Positions 1 to 7,497 of a stretch of 64,000 nucleotides of DNA are shown piece after piece. The translations under genes and the position numbers were made by a program. Origin of the DNA: an uncultured Collinsella sp. (GTDB lineage: Bacteria; Actinomycetota; Coriobacteriia; Coriobacteriales; Coriobacteriaceae); NCBI GenBank assembly GCA_902493895.1, contig CABUQW010000005.1, forward strand, positions 23,966 to 87,965, read 5' to 3'. The notes beneath the pieces are model-generated. The model was not told the DNA's origin. It was given only the letters and a program-made list of their open reading frames with translations, and made no database searches. How positions within the stretch are numbered: the stretch's first letter is position 1; every line of letters starts with the position of its first letter.

Positions 1-1507
1 CGCTCGGGACCTCGGTGTAGGTGCGGCTTGCCAGCGCCAGCACGCGCAGGGCCTCGTCGGCCATGGCCTTGTTGGCGGTCACGAGCTCGGCACGACGTTC
101 CTCGGTCAGGGGGACGACCTTGTCGCCGTCGTAGATATGGGTGCACAGGCCGATCACCACGTCGGGCGCGCCCTTGGTGTACTGCTCGTACTCGCCGTCC
201 AGGGTCTCGACGACCACGGACATCATCTTGCGGCCCGAGTCAAACGGGGCCTCGCCCACGCGCGGATGCTCGGCAGTCAGGCCAGTGAGGCCCGCCTTGC
301 CGGCATCGTTGACGAGCGCACACTCGGTCGGCTCACCCACGGCCTCGCCCAGCTCCTCGTCCCACTGGGCGTCGGAGCACAGAGCCATGCCGGCCAGGAA
401 CTTCTCCTTAGGCGCGGCGAGCTCGTGCTTGACGACGGTCATCTTGTTCTGGGTGAGGGTACCGGTCTTGTCGGAGCAGATGGTCTGTGTGCAGCCAAGG
501 GTCTCGACGGCGGAAAGCTTACGGATAATCGCTTGGCGCTTGGCCATTTTGGTCACGCCGAGCGAAAGCACGATAGTCACGACGGCAACCAGGCCCTCGG
601 GGATGGCGGCGACGGCAAGCGAGACAGCGACCATAAAGGTGTCGAGCAGCGCGGTCGGATCGGTGAGAACGTTGCCCACGCCGTGGCGGATGATGTCGAC
701 GCCAAAGATGACGACGCAGATGACGATAACCATGATGGTGAGGATGCGGCTGAGCTCGGCAAGCTTCACCTGCAGCGGCGTGAGCTCTTCCTTGGCCTCG
801 GCCAGGGCGCCGGCGATCTTACCCATCTCGGTGTTCATGCCGGTGCCGACCACGACGGCGCGGCCGCGGCCGTATACCACGGTGGAACCCATGTAGCACA
901 TGTTCTTGCGGTCGCCGAGCGGCACGTCGTCGGTGCCGGCGGCGAGCTCGATCACGTTGGCATGCTTCTCGACGGGCACGGACTCGCCGGTAAGGGCGGC
1001 CTCCTCGATCTTCATCGTGGCGCTCTCGAGCACGCGGCAGTCGGCCGGGACGGAGTCGCCCGCCTCGAGCATGATCACGTCACCGGGCACGAGCTCGGCG
1101 CTCGGCAGGTGCACGAGCTTGCCGTCGCGCAGCACCTTGGACTGCGCCGCGCTCATCTCCTGCAGGGCCTCGAGAGCCTCCTCGCTTTTAGCCTCCTGGA
1201 CCACGCCCAGCACCGAGTTGACGATAACGACGAACATGATGATGGCGACATCGGCAAAGTCCGCCTCGCCCTTGACCATACCCGTGAGCGCGCTGATGAC
1301 GGCGGCAACGATCAACATGATGACCATGGGGTCGGCCATCTGCTCAAAGAAACGCTTCCACAGCGGTGTCTTCTCGGCTTCCTCGAGCTTGTTAGGGCCT
1401 GTCTTGGCGAGGCGCGACGACGCCTCGTCGTTGCTCAGGCCGAGGTTCTCATCGACGCCCTGGTCGCTGAGCACCTCCGCCGCGGCGGACAGGTATTCCT
1501 TTTGCAT
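1..1507 (-). CDS. Cation-transporting P-type ATPase, calcium type (partial)
   Basis: An open frame runs off the left edge of the window, leaving the N-terminal 502 residues of a P-type ATPase. Asp346 sits in the phosphorylation motif DKTGTLTQNK. The N-domain motif KGAPD is at 445-449, and the N-terminus has the cation-ATPase pattern followed by membrane helices near residue 60. These features fit the type IIA/IIB (SERCA/PMCA-like) family that moves Ca2+ or similar divalent cations out of the cytoplasm at the expense of ATP. The start is the ATG whose strong AGGAGGGG ribosome site lies 8 bases upstream. The gene is divergent from pyk. The C-terminal membrane helices that decide ion specificity are outside the window, so the substrate cannot be settled. 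Confidence 0.9.
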   Translation of the reverse strand, partial: MQKEYLSAAAEVLSDQGVDENLGLSNDEASSRLAKTGPNKLEEAEKTPLWKRFFEQMADPMVIMLIVAAVISALTGMVKGEADFADVAIIMFVVIVNSVLGVVQEAKSEEALEALQEMSAAQSKVLRDGKLVHLPSAELVPGDVIMLEAGDSVPADCRVLESATMKIEEAALTGESVPVEKHANVIELAAGTDDVPLGDRKNMCYMGSTVVYGRGRAVVVGTGMNTEMGKIAGALAEAKEELTPLQVKLAELSRILTIMVIVICVVIFGVDIIRHGVGNVLTDPTALLDTFMVAVSLAVAAIPEGLVAVVTIVLSLGVTKMAKRQAIIRKLSAVETLGCTQTICSDKTGTLTQNKMTVVKHELAAPKEKFLAGMALCSDAQWDEELGEAVGEPTECALVNDAGKAGLTGLTAEHPRVGEAPFDSGRKMMSVVVETLDGEYEQYTKGAPDVVIGLCTHIYDGDKVVPLTEERRAELVTANKAMADEALRVLALASRTYTEVPS

Positions 1508-1854
1508 ATAGAGTCCCCTCCTGGGATTCGGGCCACTCAGCAGATTGATGCCCGATCATAATTCCCAGGAGAAGGGCAAGGGCTCATCAAGGCTGCCGTG
1601 CTGAGCGGCAGTTGATAGTGGAGCTATGGTACCCCAAAGCAGCGCGTCTAGCCAAAACATTCCAATTGGAAACACGGCTCGGGTGCAACGATGCAGACCG
1701 TATGATGTTCAATATTGATAAAACGTTTTTTCTTCGGCGCATCATCAAACTGAAATATCGCCCAGATAGCAGCGGTTAGAACGGTTGGTAAAGTTTTTGC
1801 ATATACCGTTTTTTCGCAAAAAATGAACTTCTAATTCGGCATACGGTCGATTTT
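1508..1854. other. AT-rich intergenic region upstream of pyk
   Basis: This stretch between the divergent ATPase and pyk is clearly more AT-rich than its surroundings. It contains two imperfect copies of a GCATA...CCG(T)...TTTTTT pattern at about 1799-1815 and 1839-1856. No reading frame with a ribosome site is visible. It presumably carries both promoters and any regulator sites, but no family of operator is recognised. Confidence 0.5.
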
Positions 1855-1885
1855 TTGGGGTATTCGGTCGCCATTTCGTTATAAT
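1855..1885 (+). promoter_or_regulatory. Candidate pyk promoter
   Basis: A consensus -10 TATAAT lies at 1880-1885, and a weak -35 TTGGGG at 1855-1860 gives a 19-base spacer. It lies 63 bases upstream of the pyk start. The -10 is convincing but the -35 is poor, so an activator or an alternative -35 is possible. Confidence 0.5.
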
Positions 1886-1948
1886 CATCTCAGTTTTATT
1901 TCTTATGGTTTATCTATCAGCGCAAGACGATGTCAGATGGAGGTCTGA

Positions 1949-3409
1949 ATGTACAAGCGCACCAAGATTGTATGCACCATGGGTCCCGCCTGCGATAGCG
2001 ACGAGACCATCCGCGAGATGATCAAGGCGGGCATGAACGTCGCCCGTTTTAACTTCTCGCACGGATCCTACGACGAGCACCACGGTCGCATCGAGCGCGT
2101 CCGTCGTATTTCCAAGGAGCTCGGTCTGCCCGTCGGCATCCTGCTCGACACCAAGGGCCCCGAGGTCCGCACCGGCCTTCTGGTCGACGGCAAGAAGGTT
2201 GCCGTCAAGACCGGCGATAAGATCGTCGTCACCGCTCAGCCCACGTCCGAGGATTTCCACGGCACCTCTGAGCACATCTCCCTCGACTACCTGGCTCTGC
2301 CCTCCGAGGTCGAGAAGGGCTCCCTCATCCTGATCGATGACGGCCTGGTCGCCCTCGAGGTCGAGTCCGTCGACGGCCAGGACATGACCTGCGTCGTCAA
2401 GAACGACGGCCTGATCGGCGAGCGCAAGGGCGTCAACATGCCCAACGTCAATATCTCGCTGCCCGCCATCACCGAGCGCGATCGTCAGGACATCCTCTTT
2501 GGCCTGACCGAGAACATCGACTACATTGCCGCTTCCTTCATCCGTGACGGCGAGTCCGTCCGCGGCATCCGCGAGCTTTGCCGCGAGAACGGTGGCGAGC
2601 ACGTGACGATCTTCCCGAAGATCGAGTGCGCCCTGGGCGTTGAGAACTTCGACGAGATCCTCGAGGCTTCCGACGGCATCATGGTCGCCCGTGGCGACCT
2701 GGGCATCGAGATCAAGCCCGAGCTCGTTCCGCACATCCAGAAGGAGATCATCGCCAAGTGCAACGCGGCCTACAAGCCCGTTATCACCGCTACGCAGATG
2801 CTCGACTCCATGCAGCAGAACCCGCGCCCGACGCGCGCCGAGGTTGCCGACGTTGCTAACGCCATTTACGACGGCACCGACGCCGTCATGCTGTCCGGCG
2901 AGTCCGCTGCCGGTAAGTACCCGGTTGAAGCCGTCAAGATGCAGGCCAGCATTGCTCTCGAGACCGAGAAGTACCTCCCGGCTCACGCTCCGCTCGAGGT
3001 TCCGGCCGATGCTCACGGCACCCGCGTCGTCAACAACGTTGTGGGTATGTCCGCTGTGAACATGGCTACCACCGTTGGCGCCAAGTGCATCACCGTGCCG
3101 ACGACCACCGGTCGTACCGCTCGCCTGATCTCGCACTTCCGTCCCAACATGCCGATCTGCGCATTCTCCCGCCACGAGTGGGCCGTCCAGCAGATGATCA
3201 TGTACTGGGGCGTTATCCCGCACCAGGCCGAGATTACCCAGGGCACCGTCAACGGCACGATCGTCAAGGCGATCGAGACCGCCAAGGAGCTCGGCTACGT
3301 CGAGGCCGGCGACCTGACCGTCGCTACCGCCGGCGATCCCCGCATGAGCGTCCAGCTCGAGGACAAGGTCTCCTCGACCAACGTCGCTTACGTCGCTCAG
3401 GTGCGCTAA
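1949..3409 (+). CDS. pyk: Pyruvate kinase
   Basis: 486-residue pyruvate kinase, the last ATP-yielding step of glycolysis (phosphoenolpyruvate + ADP to pyruvate + ATP). The N-terminus (KIVCTMGPA) and the active-site block NFSHG near residue 35 are typical. FPKIEC carries the catalytic lysine, and the conserved GTDAVMLSGE block is present at about residue 310. The C-terminal allosteric domain ends at the usual place. It lacks the extra PEP-utiliser domain found in many Firmicutes enzymes. The start follows TGGAGGTC at good spacing. The gene stands alone with a promoter and a strong terminator. Codon use is the most biased in the window, as expected for high expression. Confidence 0.98.
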   Translation: MYKRTKIVCTMGPACDSDETIREMIKAGMNVARFNFSHGSYDEHHGRIERVRRISKELGLPVGILLDTKGPEVRTGLLVDGKKVAVKTGDKIVVTAQPTSEDFHGTSEHISLDYLALPSEVEKGSLILIDDGLVALEVESVDGQDMTCVVKNDGLIGERKGVNMPNVNISLPAITERDRQDILFGLTENIDYIAASFIRDGESVRGIRELCRENGGEHVTIFPKIECALGVENFDEILEASDGIMVARGDLGIEIKPELVPHIQKEIIAKCNAAYKPVITATQMLDSMQQNPRPTRAEVADVANAIYDGTDAVMLSGESAAGKYPVEAVKMQASIALETEKYLPAHAPLEVPADAHGTRVVNNVVGMSAVNMATTVGAKCITVPTTTGRTARLISHFRPNMPICAFSRHEWAVQQMIMYWGVIPHQAEITQGTVNGTIVKAIETAKELGYVEAGDLTVATAGDPRMSVQLEDKVSSTNVAYVAQVR

Positions 3410-3442
3410 ATCGCACTTGCAAGCAGATTTGCATTGCAAAGG

Positions 3443-3474
3443 GCCCGGAAGGCATTGCCTTCCGGGCTTTTTTA
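3443..3474 (+). terminator. Rho-independent terminator of pyk
   Basis: An 11-bp perfect GC-rich stem (3443-3453 with 3457-3467) and a three-base loop are followed by a run of T. It lies 34 bases after the pyk stop. Confidence 0.93.
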
Positions 3475-3609
3475 AGACCTTCTTCATATGCCGCCTCATC
3501 GATTTGCGTTCAGTCGCAAGCCTCTCCGATGCCGAGCGCACCACCGAAGACGCCTGCGACGGGAGCTGTTGGTCAATTGGGATGAACTGTTCACCGTTAA
3601 GCCGGCCGG

Positions 3610-4458
3610 CTAGCAGCTAGCAATCAGGGGGACTGCGGGAACGCCAGAAGCAGCAACGCGAGTCGCAAATCCCGCCTCGGTCAGCTCGATGACCTCGGTA
3701 AACGTTGCGTCGAAAAACTCCTCGGTTAGCAGGCGGTATGGCGGATGGTCGGGCTCACCGGGGTTTTCGCGTACAATCTCGTGCATGACGCCGATGGTCT
3801 TGAGCACATATTCTTTATGGATGGGATACTGCCCAAAACGCGTCGCAGCGGTATACAGGCGATCGGTCGCACGCGGGATGGAAACAATGCCCAGCGTCTT
3901 GCCAAACCAGTCAAAGTCGCCTTGCTTTTTAATGCGGAACTCCTCGCACGGCTTGCCGCCGTGCGCCTCCAGGTACTGATTCACGCGCGTATTCCATACG
4001 GTATCGGCCACCAGATGCGACCAGACACCAAGTGTCAAATCGAGCAACGACTGTGCCACATCTTCGGACGCAAGCGAGAACTCACAGGCGCCGGGACCGG
4101 CAACCGGCTCGGCATCCTTGTAGCGCTGGGGATAGTGCACGCGGTTCAGCCGCTCGCGTTCCTCGATAATCGAGGTCGCCGCGGCCGGCGCACCGATGGG
4201 CGAACTTTTAAGCAACGGTGCCACATAGGTATCCCAGAACTCATGCTCACGAGGCTTAGGGATGGGCTCAGGCTTGGCAAAGTGCGTAATGCGGTACGGA
4301 ATGGGATCGGCGATGCCAGGGACCATATAGCCCACGAAGATATCCGGAACCACGCAGCCAAACAAAAAGGCATTGCGGTCGCGCACGCTATTGGCAAGCG
4401 CACCGGTGCGCTCCAGCAAACGCTCCGTCTGAGCGATATGAATGTTCCAGCTTGGCAT
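3610..4458 (-). CDS. Zinc-dependent phospholipase-C-like protein
   Basis: 282-residue protein beginning MPSWNIHIAQ. It has an early block FLFGCVVPDI and a central SHLVADTVWN motif, i.e. the His/Asp positions expected for zinc-dependent phospholipase C/S1-P1-like folds. No signal peptide is visible, so a secreted lipase role is not supported. Many gut bacteria carry cytosolic proteins of this family with unknown substrates. The start used is the second Met, which has GGGGGTGG immediately upstream. An in-frame ATG four codons earlier has no ribosome site. The gene sits alone between the pyk terminator and the cobalt transporter operon. The family assignment is from motif memory, and the function is not established. 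Confidence 0.6.
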   Translation of the reverse strand: MPSWNIHIAQTERLLERTGALANSVRDRNAFLFGCVVPDIFVGYMVPGIADPIPYRITHFAKPEPIPKPREHEFWDTYVAPLLKSSPIGAPAAATSIIEERERLNRVHYPQRYKDAEPVAGPGACEFSLASEDVAQSLLDLTLGVWSHLVADTVWNTRVNQYLEAHGGKPCEEFRIKKQGDFDWFGKTLGIVSIPRATDRLYTAATRFGQYPIHKEYVLKTIGVMHEIVRENPGEPDHPPYRLLTEEFFDATFTEVIELTEAGFATRVAASGVPAVPLIASC

Positions 4459-4537
4459 AGCCACCCCCATAAAAACCTGGATAACTATACCATCACGGCA
4501 AAGCCGCGCGGGCGGCTACGCACGCTCTACGCAGCAA

Positions 4538-5332
4538 CTAGTCCGTAGCACCGCTTTCGGTTCCATACGACGGCGAAGGTGCCTCGACCACATGGTGATA
4601 TCGATCGATATAGATTGCACGGGCACCCAGGCGTCGCACCAAATCCTGGTGATGCGTGCTCATCAAGACCGTCTTACCCGCCGCGACGTAGGCCAGCAAG
4701 AAGTTGACCACGATGTCGCATGAATCCTCGTCGAGTCCATTGGTAGGCTCGTCGAGGACCAAGATATCCGGGTTCATCGACACCACCGCAGCCAGCGCAA
4801 CGCGTTTCTTTTGCCCGCCCGAGAGCTGATAGGGAGAGGCATCGGCAAGGTCGACAACCTGAAACAGCCCCATGGCATCGCGCACGCGGCGCTCGAGCTC
4901 GTCTGCCGGCAGCCCCATCTGCGCGGGACCAAAAGCAACTTCCTCGCCCACCGTAGCGCAGAACAGCTGAGCATCGGCATTCTGGAACACAAAACCTACG
5001 CGCTGATGAAAACGCTGAGCGGCCGCGGAATCCTTTAGAAACGCCGCATCGATCACGTGCCCGTCAAACAGGTATGCCCCTGCGTCCGCGAGCTCAAGGC
5101 CGTTAATAAGGCGCATGATCGTCGTCTTGCCACAACCGTTGGGACCGAGCAGGGCAACGAGTTCACCACGATCGACCTGCAGCGAAACGCCATCGACCAC
5201 CGTATGACCCGCATAGGAGAACACTACGTCGCGAAACTCGATGAGCGGCGTGGCCTCGGCGCCGGTAACACCGCTCGCGCCCATCGCACCATTTGTATCG
5301 TTTGCCAAAACGTCGCCCTTCCCTATCCACAT
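4538..5332 (-). CDS. cbiO: Cobalt/nickel ECF transporter ATPase CbiO
   Basis: 264-residue ABC ATPase that energises the CbiMQ transporter at the inner face of the membrane. Walker A (GPNGCGKTT), Q-loop, signature LSGGQKKRV, Walker B (ILVLDEPTNGLDE) and an H-loop STHHQD are all present in order. The gene follows cbiQ by about 20 bases and is the last of the cbiM-cbiQ-cbiO operon. The start is not certain. The ATG at 5332 lacks a good ribosome site, whereas a TTG at 5308 is preceded by GGGAAGGGC and may be the true start. The conserved part begins about 25-30 residues later, so either is compatible. Confidence 0.92.
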   Translation of the reverse strand: MWIGKGDVLANDTNGAMGASGVTGAEATPLIEFRDVVFSYAGHTVVDGVSLQVDRGELVALLGPNGCGKTTIMRLINGLELADAGAYLFDGHVIDAAFLKDSAAAQRFHQRVGFVFQNADAQLFCATVGEEVAFGPAQMGLPADELERRVRDAMGLFQVVDLADASPYQLSGGQKKRVALAAVVSMNPDILVLDEPTNGLDEDSCDIVVNFLLAYVAAGKTVLMSTHHQDLVRRLGARAIYIDRYHHVVEAPSPSYGTESGATD

Positions 5333-5352
5333 CGACGGCTCGACCGCCCGCG

Positions 5353-6189
5353 CTACAGCACTGCGCACAACACGGCGAGCAGAACCACAACGGCTGCGTA
5401 AACGGCATCGCGCCAGCCAAACCCGGCGCGCGCGGGCGCCGGATACGCACCGGCAAAGCCGCGGCAAAGCATAGCCTCGTCCATCGCGCGGCTGCATTCC
5501 ATCGCCTTGATAAAGGTCATGCCCATGATACCCGCGATCGAATCGGTACGCGAAAATCCCTCAGGCGCACGGCCAACGCTGCGCAGCATGACCGATTCGC
5601 ACAGATTGTGCGCCGTGCGACCCAGCACCTCGATGTGCTTGAGCGCCATATCAAACGTAAAGATGACCTCGTCGGGCAGATGTAGCGTCTTGAGCGCCGC
5701 CGACATGCGGCTCCAGGTGAGTGTCCACGAAACGCCCAGCACGAGCGACACGTTAATGAACGTCTTGAGCGCAATTTTGAGCATGGCGCCCGTAGCGGAA
5801 GCGCCCAGCAGCAGGGCAGGCAGCGCCAGAACCACTGCGAGCCCCGTGGCGCCGAGCGCCGGTACAATGGTCGCACGCAGCCCGCGTGCGGGGCGCACCG
5901 CGACCAGCACCAGCGCGATAGCCGCCATCAACATGAGGTACAGCGGGCTCTGCGTCAGACACACGCATAGAACGCAGACGAACATCCCCACCAGGCGCAC
6001 CGGAGCCGAAACGCAAGAAAGGGCGCGGTCGACCATCGACCCGCCCTCGTGCGCGCCCCCACCCAGGCGAACCCGCTCAAGCAGGCTCGCCAGATGCAGG
6101 ACGTTCTTTTGCATCACACGATGCCGAGCCCCCACGGGCTCGTAACGCTGCTCGACCGCAAGCCAGCTAGGCAGCTCGGCTATTGCCAT
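5353..6189 (-). CDS. cbiQ: Cobalt/nickel ECF transporter transmembrane protein CbiQ
   Basis: 278-residue membrane protein of the EcfT/CbiQ family that couples ATP hydrolysis to the substrate-binding CbiM. It has hydrophobic helices around residues 70-140 and a final helix near the C-terminus. Between these lies the cytoplasmic coupling region with conserved Ala-Arg-Gly-like motifs (MLRSVGRAPEG and AMLCRGFAG) that contact the ATPase. The ATG used overlaps the 3' end of cbiM by 23 bases and has AAGGAAA upstream, so the two are translationally coupled. A GTG two codons earlier is less likely. Confidence 0.9.
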   Translation of the reverse strand: MAIAELPSWLAVEQRYEPVGARHRVMQKNVLHLASLLERVRLGGGAHEGGSMVDRALSCVSAPVRLVGMFVCVLCVCLTQSPLYLMLMAAIALVLVAVRPARGLRATIVPALGATGLAVVLALPALLLGASATGAMLKIALKTFINVSLVLGVSWTLTWSRMSAALKTLHLPDEVIFTFDMALKHIEVLGRTAHNLCESVMLRSVGRAPEGFSRTDSIAGIMGMTFIKAMECSRAMDEAMLCRGFAGAYPAPARAGFGWRDAVYAAVVVLLAVLCAVL

Positions 6190-7252
6190 GAGCACCGCTT
6201 TCCTTAACCGTCAGCGAGATCAGACGGAATGCGATGGTGAGCACCGCCACGCCAATCACGCCGGACAGGATATACATGGCAGCCTGACCGGCAAAGCCAA
6301 GACCCTGCTCCTCGGAATAGGCCTGCAGGTAATCACCCGTAGGCAGAGCGTCGGCAAAGGTCGGGGTATCAAGGCCGACCGAAGCTTGCAGGCTGTCGTC
6401 ACCAACCTCCTGAACGGCGGTCGCGGCGCCCTCGGCGTCCCACTCGCCCCATGCGTCACCTGTGGCAAGCAAGCCGAGCGGCGTAGCCACGACAAGCACG
6501 GCAACCAAGATGAGCGTGGGGACCAGCGAGGTCTTCTTGGCAGCAGCGCCCTCGGCAGTAAGCTGGCCATCGACGGCCTCGGGCCCGACGATAACGCTCG
6601 GCGCCGTCTTCTTGATAAAGCCGTAGATCGCGGCAGTCGCCACGCCCTCGACCACGCCGGCAACCAGCATATGCGGGATCAACATGGCCGGAATAGCCAC
6701 GGACAGCGGGAAGGGGCAGTACAGCGGAGCGCCCGAAGCGTTGGTGAAGAGCATCGGCTGAATACCGAACTCGATTGCCGCGCAAAGGGCCGCCAGGCAC
6801 AGGCCGACCCAGCCGCTTACGATGGCCGAAACCGAGGTGCCCCAGCTCTTGTCGTGCAAACGGCTGTTGAGCGCACGGAACACGATAGCAGCGGCAAACG
6901 GCAACACGAAGGCCATGTTAAAGCAGTTGGCGCCAAAGGACAGGATGCCGCCGTCGCCAAACAGCAGCGCCTGCAGTGCCAGCGCGACCGAAACCGCAAT
7001 GGCCGCGGCCTCGGGACCCAGCAGCAGCGCGATGAGCGCGCCGCCGACGGCGTGACCCGTGGTGCCGCCGGGCAACGGCACGTTGAACATCATGAGCAAG
7101 AAGGAGAACGCGGCGCAGATGCCCAGGAAAGCCATGTGCTCGCGATCGAGCGTGGCGCGCACTTTCTTGATGCAGTGAACCCAAACGGGCACCATCGCCA
7201 CTGCCATGACGGCATCGGTCTGCGGGGACAGATAATTATCTGGAATGTGCAT
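6167..7252 (-). CDS. cbiM: Cobalt/nickel-binding membrane protein CbiM with C-terminal CbiN-like (PDGLE) region
   Basis: 361-residue S component of a group I ECF transporter. The mature N-terminus MHIPDNYLSP places His2 where the family uses its amino terminus and histidines to chelate Co2+ or Ni2+. About 220 residues of CbiM core, including the GGTTGHAVGG block, are followed by a linker and a second region. That region has one helix, a polar loop and a final helix, and resembles CbiN/PDGLE. The gene is therefore a CbiMN fusion and explains the lack of a separate cbiN. The start has GGGAGG at 5 bases. Cobalt or nickel cannot be told apart from this sequence. No cobalamin riboswitch was found upstream. 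Confidence 0.92.
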   Translation of the reverse strand: MHIPDNYLSPQTDAVMAVAMVPVWVHCIKKVRATLDREHMAFLGICAAFSFLLMMFNVPLPGGTTGHAVGGALIALLLGPEAAAIAVSVALALQALLFGDGGILSFGANCFNMAFVLPFAAAIVFRALNSRLHDKSWGTSVSAIVSGWVGLCLAALCAAIEFGIQPMLFTNASGAPLYCPFPLSVAIPAMLIPHMLVAGVVEGVATAAIYGFIKKTAPSVIVGPEAVDGQLTAEGAAAKKTSLVPTLILVAVLVVATPLGLLATGDAWGEWDAEGAATAVQEVGDDSLQASVGLDTPTFADALPTGDYLQAYSEEQGLGFAGQAAMYILSGVIGVAVLTIAFRLISLTVKESGAHGNSRAA

Positions 7253-7311
7253 GCACGCCTCCCGGTTATCGGCGCACGGAATTGCAACGCCGTTTGAATC
7301 ACCTTTCCAGT

Positions 7312-7335
7312 GTTACGTAATGTCAGATTCGTAAC
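7312..7335. promoter_or_regulatory. Candidate operator of the cbiMQO operon
   Basis: An inverted repeat has arms GTTACGTAAT and GATTCGTAAC around a 4-base centre, with the outer six bases perfectly paired. It lies just downstream of the predicted transcription start, a typical repressor position. A metal-responsive repressor such as NikR, Nur or DtxR is the natural guess but none of their consensus sites is matched. Confidence 0.5.
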
Positions 7336-7347
7336 ACGACGCGGGCT

Positions 7348-7376
7348 ATCATAGCAAAACGGCGCACTGCCGACAA
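7348..7376 (-). promoter_or_regulatory. Predicted promoter of cbiMQO
   Basis: On the minus strand, -35 TTGTCG (7371-7376), a 17-base spacer and -10 TATGAT (7348-7353) preceded by TGC. It lies about 95 bases upstream of cbiM. The -35 is in the loop of the pheT terminator. Confidence 0.65.
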
Positions 7377-7390
7377 AGCAGCACGCCGTT
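7354..7390 (-). terminator. Rho-independent terminator of pheT
   Basis: A 13-bp stem (7378-7390 with 7358-7370, two G-U pairs) is followed on the minus strand by TTTTG. It lies about 105 bases past the pheT stop and overlaps the cbiM promoter. Confidence 0.7.
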
Positions 7391-7497
7391 ATGTAATGCG
7401 CGTGTCATATATGCAGGCTCAACGGTGCCTTATACCGAAAACAGCAGTCACGTAAGACTCGGCGGCAGCCGACGCTGGCCTATATCCGGCGCAGGAC

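Noticed and set aside
137..1561. Long plus-strand open frame opposite the P-type ATPase
   Set aside because: It is the complement of a clear ATPase with conserved motifs. The frame is open only because of high GC and codon bias, and its protein is His/Asp-rich nonsense.
7253..7420. Cobalamin riboswitch upstream of cbiM
   Set aside because: No B12-box sequence on the minus strand, and the leader is only about 90 bases.
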